Of a DNA stretch of 64,000 nucleotides, positions 25,256 through 34,899 are shown one piece after another. A model generated the notes under the pieces. That model searched no databases. It had not been told where the DNA came from and saw only the letters and a program-made list of their open reading frames with translations. The stretch is from BNXB01 sp031556375 (GTDB lineage Bacteria; Bacteroidota; Bacteroidia; Bacteroidales; Azobacteroidaceae). The translations under genes were made by a program, and so were the position numbers. The stretch spans positions 1 to 64,000 of the forward strand of contig JAVBTA010000012.1 in assembly GCA_031556375.1 (NCBI GenBank), given 5' to 3'. Numbering within the stretch: position 1 is the first letter of the stretch; the number at the start of each line of letters is the position of its first letter.

Positions 25256-25274
25256 AAATCAAAAAAGAAATTTG

Positions 25275-25282
25275 TACTTTTG
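25275..25282 (+). promoter_or_regulatory. plsC promoter -7 element (TACTTTTG)
   Basis: TACTTTTG fits TAnnTTTG and lies 34 bp before the plsC start. Confidence 0.5.
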
Positions 25283-25316
25283 TAAAATCAATCAGGGTAC
25301 ATAATTCATATTTACT

Positions 25317-26069
25317 ATGAAGCGTTTTTTTCTCTCAATTTTTCAAATCTTCATTTGGTTGCCTATATTTCTGGTAATCACTATTTTGACAGCATTGCTT
25401 ACCACAATCGGTTGTCTGCTGGGAGGAGAAAAAATTTTCAGTTATTATCCCGGAATGATTTGGTCGAAACTTACCTGCATTATATCCCTTTGCCCCGTAA
25501 AAGTGACAGGAAGAGAGAAACTGGACAAAAAACAATCATATATCTTTGTAGCTAACCATCAGGGAGCATATGATATTTTTTTGATATACGGCTATTTGGG
25601 ATTCCCCATTAAATGGGTAATGAAACAAAGCCTGAGAAAAATTCCTCTTGTTGGTAAAGCATGTGAATCTGCCGGGTTTATTTTTGTGGATAGTTCTTCT
25701 CCAACAGCTGCCGCGAAAACTGTAGAACAAGCAAAAGCCAAACTTAAAAACGGAGCTTCGGTAGTAATCTTTCCGGAAGGATCCCGTAGTAAAACCGGGA
25801 AACTGGCTCCTTTTAAAAAAGGAGCATTTCAAATGGCTCTCGACTTGAAACTTCCTATTGTACCTTTAACAATTAATGGGACAATTGAGGTAATGCCTAC
25901 TAAATCATTTTTCTTAAATCCTCACAAAATTGAATTGATTATTCACGATCCAATTCCTACTGAAAATTATCAAACTGAAAGCATCCGTGATGCTGCAATT
26001 AACATCCGCGAACTATCCGAAAAGTCAAAAAAAAGTATAAGTTCCGGATTATGGGAATCTTATCTCTGA
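25317..26069 (+). CDS. plsC: 1-acyl-sn-glycerol-3-phosphate acyltransferase
   Basis: A 250-residue inner-membrane enzyme that makes phosphatidic acid. The N-terminus has one or two membrane segments (about 7-35). The acyltransferase block is NHQGAYDIF (the NHx4D motif), the glycerol-phosphate motif is FPEGSRSKTGKLAPFKKGAF, and the VPLTINGT motif follows. Length and motif spacing are normal for PlsC. It has its own promoter after the candidate small RNA. Confidence 0.92.
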   Translation: MKRFFLSIFQIFIWLPIFLVITILTALLTTIGCLLGGEKIFSYYPGMIWSKLTCIISLCPVKVTGREKLDKKQSYIFVANHQGAYDIFLIYGYLGFPIKWVMKQSLRKIPLVGKACESAGFIFVDSSSPTAAAKTVEQAKAKLKNGASVVIFPEGSRSKTGKLAPFKKGAFQMALDLKLPIVPLTINGTIEVMPTKSFFLNPHKIELIIHDPIPTENYQTESIRDAAINIRELSEKSKKSISSGLWESYL

Positions 26070-26082
26070 CCCGAAAATTTCA

Positions 26083-26123
26083 TTGACGTAATGTTGACGT
26101 AGTATTTTTCCCTATTTGACGTA
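26083..26123 (+). promoter_or_regulatory. Three phased TTGACGTA direct repeats upstream of the glucan locus
   Basis: TTGACGTA occurs exactly at 26083-26090, 26094-26101 and 26116-26123. The start-to-start distances are 11 and 22 bp, about one and two helical turns, so all copies face the same side of the DNA. The last copy ends 19 bp before the TTTG element of the susC promoter. This is the layout of an activator site. The regulator is not encoded in the locus; function is inferred. Confidence 0.55.
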
Positions 26124-26142
26124 TTCAAGCAGTAGCTATTTT

Positions 26143-26174
26143 TTTGTTTCTTAACACTTACCCTCCTACTTTTG
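26143..26174 (+). promoter_or_regulatory. Promoter of the glucan utilisation operon
   Basis: TTTG (26143-26146) and TACTTTTG (26167-26174) are separated by 20 bp, a close match to the Bacteroides consensus. The susC start follows 37 bp later. Confidence 0.7.
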
Positions 26175-26211
26175 CCTCAAGTTTAAGTTAATTTTTTTAA
26201 TTTTAATACGT

Positions 26212-29200
26212 ATGAAAAAAATCTTTTCTCTCGTGTTGATATTTTTGTCCATATCGTGGGCAATTTCAGCACAAACAAAAGCAATTAAAGGAGTAGTACT
26301 TTCCAGTGATCCACAAGAACCTCTTCCCGGAGCTAGTGTCAGCATCAAAGGCTCTTCTGTTGGAACAGCGACTGATCTGAATGGTACATTTACTCTTACT
26401 GCAAACTCCAACGATGTTTTAGTCGTAAGTTACCTGGGCTATATTACATCTGAAATTCCGGTTGGAAATACAGTAAACTTCGAAATCATCTTAAAAGAAG
26501 ATTTACGCATGCTTGAAGAGGTCGTTGTAATCGGTTACGGAATACAAAAAAAGAGTGTGGTTACAGCAGCAATCGGTAGCATAACAGGAGAAGAACTCAG
26601 TAAAGTTTCCCCAACACGTATTGATAATGTATTGAAAGGCCAAACTGCCGGTCTTGTGATTACCCAATCCTCAGGTCAACCGGGAGCTGGTTCTAAAGTA
26701 CGTATCCGTGGTACAGGCACCATTAATAACAGTGACCCATTATATATTGTAGATGGTATGATTATTAATGGAGGTATAGATTACTTGAACCCACAGGACA
26801 TCGAACGCGTTGAAGTTCTGAAAGATGCTGCGTCTGCTGCAGTTTATGGATCAAGGGCAGCCAATGGAGTAATATTGGTTACTACTAAAGGAGGTAACTT
26901 TAAGAAAAAAACATCTGTTAATTACGATTTTAATTACGGATGGCAAAATCCATGGAAAAAACGGGCTATTCTAAATGCTCACGAATATCAGGTATTGATG
27001 AACGAGCAGGCAATTAATTCCGGAAGAACTCCTATTTATGACTTTTCATCAACAGTTAATACCGATTGGCAGGATATGGTATTCAATTATGATGCACCTG
27101 TAACAAATCAACAAGTTTCTGTCGACGGAGGAAATGATAATGTATCTTATTTCCTTTCTTTTGGATATTACTCCCAAGATGGTATTGTAGGTGGTAATTA
27201 TGACCGTTCAAACTATGAACGTTACTCTATCCGTGATAATAACACTTACAAATTATTTGATGCAAAGAAAGAACGTAATTTCTTAAATAAAGCTACTTTA
27301 GGTACAAGTATTTCGTATACTCATATCATTTCAAAAGGAGTCGGCACAAATAGTGAATTCGGATCTCCTCTGGGAAATGCGTTATACCTTTCACCTCTAT
27401 TGCCTGTATATGCAAGCGATGATGAATTAAATACCGCTTTTTATCAGGGAGTAAATACTTACACCGATCCTCGTACAGGAGAAACAATTACAAAGGAACG
27501 TTGGATCAGAGATAAGAATAATGGTCGCGTTTATTCTATTGCAGGTGACCAATACAATGAAATAGTAAACCCTCTGGCAGACTTAAACTTACCTGGAACT
27601 AAGAATACTTCAGATAAGTTTGTCGCTAATGCCTGGTTAGAACTTGGCATCTGGGACAATCTGAAATTTAAGACCAGCGCAGGTACTGATCTGGCTTTCT
27701 GGGCTAACAACAGCTATGGCTATGAATATTATTTAGGAAAGACAAATAATTCCAACCGGTCTTCGGTTTCTGCTGAAAAATTCAGAGGAATGACATGGCA
27801 AATTGATAATATTCTTACTTATGAAAAATCATTCGGTAAGCACTCTATCGCCTTATTGGTCGGACAATCCGCAACAAAAAACTGGCAGGAAAACGTAGGG
27901 GCAGGCAATTATTACCTCCAAACAATTGATCCGGATAAAGCTTGGGTCGATTATGGAGAAGGAACACGTGAAGATCGTAATGGATGGGGACAAAAAAGTC
28001 CGGATCATACACTTTCATCACTTTTTGCCCGTGCTGGTTATAACTTTGATGAAAAGTATATCGCTGAATTTACTGTCCGTAGAGATGGATCATCAAATTT
28101 TGGTCCTAACAATAAATATGCTACATTTCCTTCCGTATCTGCAGGATGGAATATCAGTAACGAATCTTTCATGGAATCTTCTCAAAGCTGGTTATCTTCT
28201 TTGAAACTGCGTGGCAGCTGGGGTAAAAACGGAAATGAAAGTACAGAAGCTTTCAGATATACAACTCTTATTAATTCTGGAAATAATTATCCTTTCGGAA
28301 CAGGAGAAGACCTGTCCCTTCAAATAGGGGTTAAACCGAATGGTCTTCCAAACCCTGATTTGAAATGGGAAGAGTCTATCCAAACAGACTTTGGATTTGA
28401 TGCCCGTTTCTTAAAAAATGCTTTGAGTTTTTCTTTTGACTATTACGTGAAGAAAACTTCCGGTATGCTTATGCAGATACCATTACCTCAATATGTAGGA
28501 GATACACCTCCTGTTGGTAACGTAGGTGACATGGAAAACTCAGGGGTAGAATTTGATTTGGGTTATCGTTTCAATGTAAAAGACGTCAAAATCAGTCTGA
28601 ATGGAAACGCAACTTATTTGAAGAACGAATTGATTAATCTGGGTAACAGTAACGGATGGAGCAACTATGATAATCTGAAAAACGTAGGTACAATTACCCG
28701 TGCTGAAAACGGATATGCTTTCCCATTCTTCTATGGACGTAAAACTAATGGGATATTCCAGAACATAAACGAAATAAATAACTATACCTGGACAAATCCA
28801 CAAACAAATTCAACCCAATTAATTCAGCCTAATGCAAAACCTGGAGATGTTCGTTTTGTAGACTCAAATAATGATGGAAAAATCAACGATGATGACCGTG
28901 TATATTTGGGAAAAGGGACTCCGGATTGGACTTTCGGATTAAATATCGGTTTGGAATGGCGTGGTTTCGATTTAAGTGCAATGATCTATTCAACAGTAGG
29001 AAACAAAATATTTGACGGAACCAGGCGTACCGATTTGCCTTATGTCAACATGCCTGTCTATATGCTTGACAGATGGTGTGGAGAAGATACATCAAACTCA
29101 ATCCCTCGTTTGCTTGATGCCAGTGATAATGGAAACTGGTTGTCTTCGGATCTATTTGTACAAAATGGTTCATATGTGCGCCTGAAAGATTTTCAATTTG

Positions 29201-29403
29201 GTTACACTCTACCATCACATTTGACAAAAAAAGTACTTGTAGGCAAATTCCGCATATTCGTTTCAGGAGAAAATTTACTTACATGGACCAAATATCGTGG
29301 CTTCGATCCTGAAATTTCTTCAGGAGGAACTTCTTTGGGCGTTGATAGAGGGGTATATCCTCAGGCAAGAACTATCTCAGTCGGATTTAACCTTGGGTTT
29401 TAA
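26212..29403 (+). CDS. SusC-like TonB-linked outer membrane transporter
   Basis: A 1063-residue SusC-family beta-barrel that imports oligosaccharides using TonB energy. Order of parts: signal peptide (ends SWAISAQ); a carboxypeptidase-regulatory-like domain (IKGVVLSSDPQEPLPGASVSIKG, about 24-100); a TonB-box region (LEEVVVIGYG, about 103-113); a plug domain with VRIRGTGTINNSDPLYIVDGM and VLKDAASAAVYGSRAANGVILV; then the 22-strand barrel ending with the aromatic SVGFNLGF. It has no N-terminal STN signalling domain, so it does not itself feed an anti-sigma system. First gene of the operon, followed after 19 bp by its SusD partner. Confidence 0.95.
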   Translation: MKKIFSLVLIFLSISWAISAQTKAIKGVVLSSDPQEPLPGASVSIKGSSVGTATDLNGTFTLTANSNDVLVVSYLGYITSEIPVGNTVNFEIILKEDLRMLEEVVVIGYGIQKKSVVTAAIGSITGEELSKVSPTRIDNVLKGQTAGLVITQSSGQPGAGSKVRIRGTGTINNSDPLYIVDGMIINGGIDYLNPQDIERVEVLKDAASAAVYGSRAANGVILVTTKGGNFKKKTSVNYDFNYGWQNPWKKRAILNAHEYQVLMNEQAINSGRTPIYDFSSTVNTDWQDMVFNYDAPVTNQQVSVDGGNDNVSYFLSFGYYSQDGIVGGNYDRSNYERYSIRDNNTYKLFDAKKERNFLNKATLGTSISYTHIISKGVGTNSEFGSPLGNALYLSPLLPVYASDDELNTAFYQGVNTYTDPRTGETITKERWIRDKNNGRVYSIAGDQYNEIVNPLADLNLPGTKNTSDKFVANAWLELGIWDNLKFKTSAGTDLAFWANNSYGYEYYLGKTNNSNRSSVSAEKFRGMTWQIDNILTYEKSFGKHSIALLVGQSATKNWQENVGAGNYYLQTIDPDKAWVDYGEGTREDRNGWGQKSPDHTLSSLFARAGYNFDEKYIAEFTVRRDGSSNFGPNNKYATFPSVSAGWNISNESFMESSQSWLSSLKLRGSWGKNGNESTEAFRYTTLINSGNNYPFGTGEDLSLQIGVKPNGLPNPDLKWEESIQTDFGFDARFLKNALSFSFDYYVKKTSGMLMQIPLPQYVGDTPPVGNVGDMENSGVEFDLGYRFNVKDVKISLNGNATYLKNELINLGNSNGWSNYDNLKNVGTITRAENGYAFPFFYGRKTNGIFQNINEINNYTWTNPQTNSTQLIQPNAKPGDVRFVDSNNDGKINDDDRVYLGKGTPDWTFGLNIGLEWRGFDLSAMIYSTVGNKIFDGTRRTDLPYVNMPVYMLDRWCGEDTSNSIPRLLDASDNGNWLSSDLFVQNGSYVRLKDFQFGYTLPSHLTKKVLVGKFRIFVSGENLLTWTKYRGFDPEISSGGTSLGVDRGVYPQARTISVGFNLGF

Positions 29404-29422
29404 TAAAATAAAATAAGTACAT

Positions 29423-30922
29423 ATGAAAAAGATTATTATATATTTCGGTTTAATAAGTATCTTATGCATGAGTTCATGCAGCGATTCTTTTCTTGAAGTG
29501 ACTCCTACCACTCAAAATACAGAAAGTGATTATTATTCTAATGAAGCAAACTTACAAAAAGCGTTGGTAGCAGCATACGATCCGTTGAAATGGTGTGATT
29601 ATGCCTGGGGACAATTTTCCGGTTTGCCTTTTTTAAGTGATGCAATGTCTGATGATATTTATATCGGAGGAGGCGATTATTCGGACATTGATGTCTTACA
29701 CCTGATGGCAGATTTCAAAGCAACTCCGGAAAAAACTCTTTCTGATATTTGGGTTGTTATGTATTCTGGAGTAAACCGGTCTAATATAGCAATTAATAAG
29801 GCTGAAGAATTAGATGGATTGGATGAAAAAGTTAAAGCTAAAATTGTAGCTGAAGCAAAAACTCTTCGTGCGTTCTATTATTCCTGGTTATGGAAACTTT
29901 GGGGAAATATTCCTTATTATGTTGTGAACCCAAATTCATTTGTACCTCAAATTCAGGCAGATGAAGTTTACAAACATATTCTGGAAGATCTGGATGCGGC
30001 TATTGCCAGCGATGCATTACCTATGCGTGCCACAAGTACCACTTATGGCCGGGTAACTCAAGCTATGGCTATGATGTTAAGGACAAAAGTAGTACTTTAT
30101 AAGAATGATGAAAGCCGCTATACTCAATGTCTTTCTGACATGAAAGCAATTATTGCAAGTGGACAATATGGATTGTTAAATAATTTTGCTGATCTTTGGG
30201 AAGAAGTTACCGAATGGAGTTCTGAAACAATTTGGGACATCAATAACTTTAGTGTAAATGGCTCAAAATCATGGGACAATGCTATTGCTGCAGGAGGAAC
30301 TGTCTACCCGCAATTGATTGGTATTAATGGTTTAGTAGGTTCTCCTGATTTTGAAGGAGGTTGGGGAGGTGAACCTGTCCGCAAAGAGATATATGACCTT
30401 TATTCTGATAATGATCAAAGAAAAGATATCGGTATTCTTAACTTTGTAAAATATCATGAACAAACAGGGGCAACTTACAGTCCACGTTTTGAAGATACAG
30501 GTTACTTCCTTAGAAAATATCTACCAAGAAAAGGTGGAAATACCGGTTCTACAGGAAGTTCAGATATGAATTTCAACAACAATGTAAGAGTATTCCGTTA
30601 TTCCGAAACTCTATTGAATGCAGCCGAACTTACTCTACGCACAAATGGTACTGTAGCAGATGCCCAGAGTTATTTTGATGCAGTCCGTAATCGTGCCTAC
30701 AAAGGTTCAGCTCCGGCAGTCACTGTATCGTTAGATCTTCTATTGCAAGAACGTCGTCTCGAATTCGTAGGGGAAGGTCACCGTTTCTGGGATCTGGTTC
30801 GTTACGGTAAAGCGGAATCTGTTCTTGGTTCACGCGGCTATACTGCAAACAAAAAGCATATACCTATTCCATCCAGCGAAATAGATAAAGCCGGAGGAAC
30901 ACTTACTCAGAATCCGTATTAA
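29423..30922 (+). CDS. SusD-like glycan-binding lipoprotein (RagB/SusD family)
   Basis: A 499-residue lipoprotein (MSSCSDSFLEVTPTTQ, typical SusD start). The N-terminal TPR-like helices include EAKTLRAFYYSWLWKLWG, and the C-terminus has the conserved ERRLEFVGEGHRFWDLVRYGKA and IPIPSSEI motifs. SusD proteins form a hinged lid over the SusC barrel and bind the glycan. Direct pair with the SusC gene. Confidence 0.95.
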   Translation: MKKIIIYFGLISILCMSSCSDSFLEVTPTTQNTESDYYSNEANLQKALVAAYDPLKWCDYAWGQFSGLPFLSDAMSDDIYIGGGDYSDIDVLHLMADFKATPEKTLSDIWVVMYSGVNRSNIAINKAEELDGLDEKVKAKIVAEAKTLRAFYYSWLWKLWGNIPYYVVNPNSFVPQIQADEVYKHILEDLDAAIASDALPMRATSTTYGRVTQAMAMMLRTKVVLYKNDESRYTQCLSDMKAIIASGQYGLLNNFADLWEEVTEWSSETIWDINNFSVNGSKSWDNAIAAGGTVYPQLIGINGLVGSPDFEGGWGGEPVRKEIYDLYSDNDQRKDIGILNFVKYHEQTGATYSPRFEDTGYFLRKYLPRKGGNTGSTGSSDMNFNNNVRVFRYSETLLNAAELTLRTNGTVADAQSYFDAVRNRAYKGSAPAVTVSLDLLLQERRLEFVGEGHRFWDLVRYGKAESVLGSRGYTANKKHIPIPSSEIDKAGGTLTQNPY

Positions 30923-30943
30923 AAATTTTAAATATATCGACTT

Positions 30944-31828
30944 ATGAAAAATAATATAAAAACAATTGCCTTTGCATTAATTTTAGGATTCGCCTTTGGA
31001 GCCTGCGATCCTCAGGAAGATGTACATGAAAGCTTAGGAAATATTGTTAGTACAAGTGATATCAAAGTTGCAGTAACAACTCCAGATGCTAGTAAACCTA
31101 ATGATTTTCTTTTTACGCTGACCACTCCCTCCTGCGTGGGAATGTTCAAATGTCCGGAATTAGGAATTGATTTTATCGGTTCTGAATTCAGCCAATATAT
31201 TCCTTGGGCAGGAAATTATAATTTTGAAGTAACAGTTTATAATAAAGCCGGGATCTCAGAGCCTGTAATTATTCCTGTTATCATCAGGACTACAGATCCA
31301 TCGATTTGTGATAATAACTTATACAAACTATTAACTGGTGGATGTTCGAGTCCAGATGGTAAAAAGTGGAGGATCAAAGGTGAAATTTCAGGGCACATTG
31401 GATGTGGAGAAGAAGGAAGCAGCTATAATAACTGGTGGAATCCCGATCCTTGGAGTCTGGATCCGGCCTTATACGATGATGATATGACATTTATTCTTAA
31501 TTCGTCTCAAAAATATGTTCTAAACAACAAAGGAGCATCATTAATGAACGAATCGACAGCATCATTATTCCCGGATGGAAACTCAAGCGGGACATTCGTA
31601 ACACATTATTACACACCTTCTCCAAATGCAAGCTGGGCGATTACAAAAAATGGGAATGATAACTGGTTAGTGTTAAAAGGTGCAGTTCCTGCTTATGGAG
31701 TTAACCCGGCCTCACTTGCAAATGGTCAGTATAAGATTGTCTCAATAACAGAAACAGATATGCACATTGTATACCTTCCAGGAGGTATTAGCTGGCACTA
31801 TTATCTGACTACAGCTCCAAGGCCATAA
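30944..31828 (+). CDS. Surface glycan-binding lipoprotein in SusE/SusF position
   Basis: A 294-residue lipoprotein (lipobox GFAFGACDP). Residues about 30-120 look like an immunoglobulin/PKD-like beta domain (FEVTVYNKAGISEPVIIPVIIR). The C-terminal part has many aromatic residues (WRIKGEISGH, YNNWWNPDPWSLDP, WHYYL). Lipoproteins at this place, after SusD, usually hold glycan at the cell surface. Similar two-part proteins occur in beta-glucan loci. No catalytic motif. The specificity is inferred from the neighbouring enzymes. Confidence 0.75.
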   Translation: MKNNIKTIAFALILGFAFGACDPQEDVHESLGNIVSTSDIKVAVTTPDASKPNDFLFTLTTPSCVGMFKCPELGIDFIGSEFSQYIPWAGNYNFEVTVYNKAGISEPVIIPVIIRTTDPSICDNNLYKLLTGGCSSPDGKKWRIKGEISGHIGCGEEGSSYNNWWNPDPWSLDPALYDDDMTFILNSSQKYVLNNKGASLMNESTASLFPDGNSSGTFVTHYYTPSPNASWAITKNGNDNWLVLKGAVPAYGVNPASLANGQYKIVSITETDMHIVYLPGGISWHYYLTTAPRP

Positions 31829-31927
31829 TTTAAGGCCAGAGTATATAAAACCGTCATTTCAAATATTTTGATGTTTATTTTCATTATATTTGAAATGGCG
31901 GAAAATATAACACTTGAATCTCAAATC

Positions 31928-33991
31928 ATGAAATACTTCCTCTCTTTGTTGATAATCGGCTGTTTGTGGGTTACAAAAATGAATCTGCAAGCACAAGAAA
32001 CTAATAATGAATTCCTCCACGCTTCGGGCACTAAAATTGTCGATAAAGATGGAAGTGAATTTATATTAAGGGGTATAGGCTTTGGAAACTATATGCTGGT
32101 TGAACCATATATGTGGGGAATTAATAACGCAAAATCAAAAAAAAGCGATACTCAACAAGCTATCTTATCTTCATTAGCTCAACTTACAGGTTGGGATAAC
32201 GTAAACACCTTCATGGATGAGTACCGTAAGAACTATGTTGCTGAAACCGATATCAAGATGTTGAAAGAGGCCGGATTCAATTCTATTCGGTTGCCTATGC
32301 ATTACAATCTGTTTATTGAAGAAAATGCAACAAACAATGCTATCCGGGAAAAAGGTTTTGCAATGATCGACGAATTATTGCAGTGGTGTAAAAAATATGA
32401 GATATACCTTATCCTTGATATGCATGCAGTTCCCGGAGGACAGAGTACAGACAAAGCTATTTCCGATCAATATTCTCCCGGATTATGGGATGGAGACTCT
32501 AAAGGAACTCCAGGTCAATATCAAACAAAGCTAATTATACTCTGGAAAGAAATTGCAAAACGTTATGGCAATGAAAAATGGATCGGAGGATATGACCTGA
32601 TTAATGAAATCATGTATTATCCAAGCCGGGGATTAGCACCTGAGATACGTAATTTATATCAACGAATCACAATTGCTATCCGTGAAGTAGATCCAAATCA
32701 TATCTTATTCATTGAAGGAAACGGATATGCTAATGACTTCGCAGAATTATTTCCGCCCTGGGATAACAATATGGCCTACAGTTTTCATCGTTACTGGTGC
32801 GGAAACAAACAATCCGACATACAGTATATTCTCAATCTAAGGGACATATACAAATTACCTATTTGGATGGGAGAAAGTGGAGAAAACTCGAATACATGGT
32901 TTACTTCCGCCATCGAATTGCTGGAAAACAATAAGACAGGATGGGCCTGGTGGGCATACAAAAAAGTCAGTAATATTTCCGGAATTGTCAGTATCCCTCG
33001 ACCTGATGGCTGGGATAAAATATTAAATTACCTGGAATCGTCGACAGATAATAGCGCTTCTCTTGGACTGAATGCTGAGAATACCAAAGCAATTTTAATG
33101 GAACTGGCTCAAAATACCAGATTGGAAAGATCAAAGATTAACAAAGATGTTATCTATTCAATGATTAAACAACCATACAACAATAATACTCTCCCCTATG
33201 GAAACAATATTCTTCCGGGGAAATTATATGCTACGGAATATGATCTGGGCAGAAACGGCTTTGCATACAATGAAAAAGGTATTTTATCAAGGGAATCAAG
33301 CAGTGACGGAAGTTATAACGAAGGTTGGCTCGGCCGCAATGATGCGGTTGACGCTGAAACATGCACCGATCCCGGAAGCAATGGATTCAATATCGGTTGG
33401 ACTCAATCCGGAGAGTGGCTCAATTATACGGTAAACGCCCAACAAAAAGGAGATTATAATCTAAAAATAAGATATTCAGTAGGAACAAGCAGTTCTGGAA
33501 ATGTAACTGTTAAATTGAACGGGGTAACTGTTATAAATAACTTTTCTCTATCTTCTACTGGAGGATGGAGTAATTATCGCCTTGGTGATTTAGGAAAAAT
33601 CACAATGAATCAGGGAACAAACGTAATCCAAATATACATAAATACAGGATTTAATTTCAGTTACCTGACTTTTGATTATATCGAAAATTCAACAGGAATT
33701 TTTTCATTAAAAAATGAATCTTTTTGTTTCAACGGAATTTTTCCTAATCCGGTAGTTTCATCTACTTCAGTCAGATACACACTTCCTTACGAAGTTGACA
33801 AAGTAACCTTCAGAATATATAATCTTCAGGGGGCTCTTTTGAATGTAATACACGCAAAAGAGACACAAAAGGGAGAAAACCGTATGGAATACTTCAATAA
33901 TTTCACTTCCGGAGTTTATCAAATTCAAATGTGTGTGGAGAAAGGAAATCAAATGATCTATAAGGCTTTCTCAAAAATGATAGTCAAATAA
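31928..33991 (+). CDS. GH5 endoglucanase-like enzyme with CBM6 and T9SS sorting tail
   Basis: The start at 31928 gives 687 residues with a signal peptide (ends NLQAQ). The GH5 domain covers about 30-390: RLPMHYNLF, LDMHAVPGGQ, the acid/base glutamate in DLINEIMYYP and the nucleophile glutamate in WMGESGENSN. A CBM6-like beta-sandwich follows (about 425-560; GWTQSGEWLNYTV, GTNVIQIY). The last 75-80 residues are a T9SS type A sorting domain (IFPNPVVSSTSVRY...GVYQIQM...KMIVK). It is thus secreted or surface-attached by T9SS, unlike its lipoprotein neighbours. Likely substrate: beta-1,3- or mixed-linkage glucan, judged from context. Confidence 0.88.
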   Translation: MKYFLSLLIIGCLWVTKMNLQAQETNNEFLHASGTKIVDKDGSEFILRGIGFGNYMLVEPYMWGINNAKSKKSDTQQAILSSLAQLTGWDNVNTFMDEYRKNYVAETDIKMLKEAGFNSIRLPMHYNLFIEENATNNAIREKGFAMIDELLQWCKKYEIYLILDMHAVPGGQSTDKAISDQYSPGLWDGDSKGTPGQYQTKLIILWKEIAKRYGNEKWIGGYDLINEIMYYPSRGLAPEIRNLYQRITIAIREVDPNHILFIEGNGYANDFAELFPPWDNNMAYSFHRYWCGNKQSDIQYILNLRDIYKLPIWMGESGENSNTWFTSAIELLENNKTGWAWWAYKKVSNISGIVSIPRPDGWDKILNYLESSTDNSASLGLNAENTKAILMELAQNTRLERSKINKDVIYSMIKQPYNNNTLPYGNNILPGKLYATEYDLGRNGFAYNEKGILSRESSSDGSYNEGWLGRNDAVDAETCTDPGSNGFNIGWTQSGEWLNYTVNAQQKGDYNLKIRYSVGTSSSGNVTVKLNGVTVINNFSLSSTGGWSNYRLGDLGKITMNQGTNVIQIYINTGFNFSYLTFDYIENSTGIFSLKNESFCFNGIFPNPVVSSTSVRYTLPYEVDKVTFRIYNLQGALLNVIHAKETQKGENRMEYFNNFTSGVYQIQMCVEKGNQMIYKAFSKMIVK

Positions 33992-34001
33992 CAATAAATA
34001 C

Positions 34002-34880
34002 ATGAAAAACATGAATTCTATCCTGTGCTTATTTTTGTTACTCGTCACAGCATGTGGTAACAATACTCCTTCAGAAGAACCAGTAACTCTTCCCGTTGTA
34101 AATCCGGAAATTCCTCAGGATACTATTTATTCTAAATTCATTCCTGAGGGTTACACTCTCGTTTGGCAGGACGAATTCAATGAAACCGGTTCCGGAGGGA
34201 AAAATACCATGCCGAATATGAACAAGTGGTATTATGAAAAAGGAGCCAGTGGCTGGGGTAATAACGAACTGCAAAACTATATTGAAGGAGTAGACGGAAC
34301 GGATACTTGTGCCCTAGTTTCGAAAGGGACTCTCAAGATTACAGCTAAAAAGAAAAATAATAAGGTTATATCTATCCGGATGAATACCAATCTCGCTTGG
34401 AAATACGGATATTTTGAAGCCCGGTTGAAATTACCGAAAGGAAAAGGTACCTGGCCTGCATTCTGGATGTTGCCTAAAGATTTCAAAAACTGGCCTCTGG
34501 ATGGAGAAATCGATATTATGGAAGAAGTGGGATATCGTCCGAACTGGACTTCTTCAGCTATTCACTGCCAGTCGTACAATCACTCTATAAAAACAGAAAA
34601 AGTCGGAGAACAATTCATAGAAACAGCTCAAACTGAGTTCCATATCTACGCTTTGATATGGACAGAAGATTGCATTGAATGTTTTGTTGACGGAAAATCT
34701 CATTTTAAATTCGAAAACGATAACAATGGAGATAAAAACACCTGGCCTTTCAACGTCCCATTTTATTTGAAATTGAATCTGGCATGGGGAGGCAACTGGG
34801 GAGGATCCCAAGGTGTAGATGAAAGCGCACTACCCACAACTTACGAAGTTGATTACGTAAGAGTATATCAAAAAAAGTAA
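34002..34880 (+). CDS. GH16 beta-glucanase (laminarinase type) lipoprotein
   Basis: A 292-residue lipoprotein (lipobox LLVTACGN). The GH16 jelly roll begins LVWQDEFNETG. The catalytic motif is GEIDIMEEVG (ExDxxE), with WPAFWMLPKD before it and WGGNWGG near the end. The extra residue in the DIME motif is typical of laminarinases (beta-1,3-glucanases). It cleaves internal bonds at the cell surface to make oligosaccharides for the SusCD pair. Confidence 0.93.
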   Translation: MKNMNSILCLFLLLVTACGNNTPSEEPVTLPVVNPEIPQDTIYSKFIPEGYTLVWQDEFNETGSGGKNTMPNMNKWYYEKGASGWGNNELQNYIEGVDGTDTCALVSKGTLKITAKKKNNKVISIRMNTNLAWKYGYFEARLKLPKGKGTWPAFWMLPKDFKNWPLDGEIDIMEEVGYRPNWTSSAIHCQSYNHSIKTEKVGEQFIETAQTEFHIYALIWTEDCIECFVDGKSHFKFENDNNGDKNTWPFNVPFYLKLNLAWGGNWGGSQGVDESALPTTYEVDYVRVYQKK

Positions 34881-34899
34881 AGTAAAAACAAAAATTATA

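Noticed and set aside
25220..25285. A 21-codon ATG frame (MNKTNEGWIFFFKSKKKFVLL) over the 3' end of the candidate small RNA
   Set aside because: It runs through the closing stem, the T-run and the plsC promoter, so it is better explained by those signals. No ribosome-binding context was seen.
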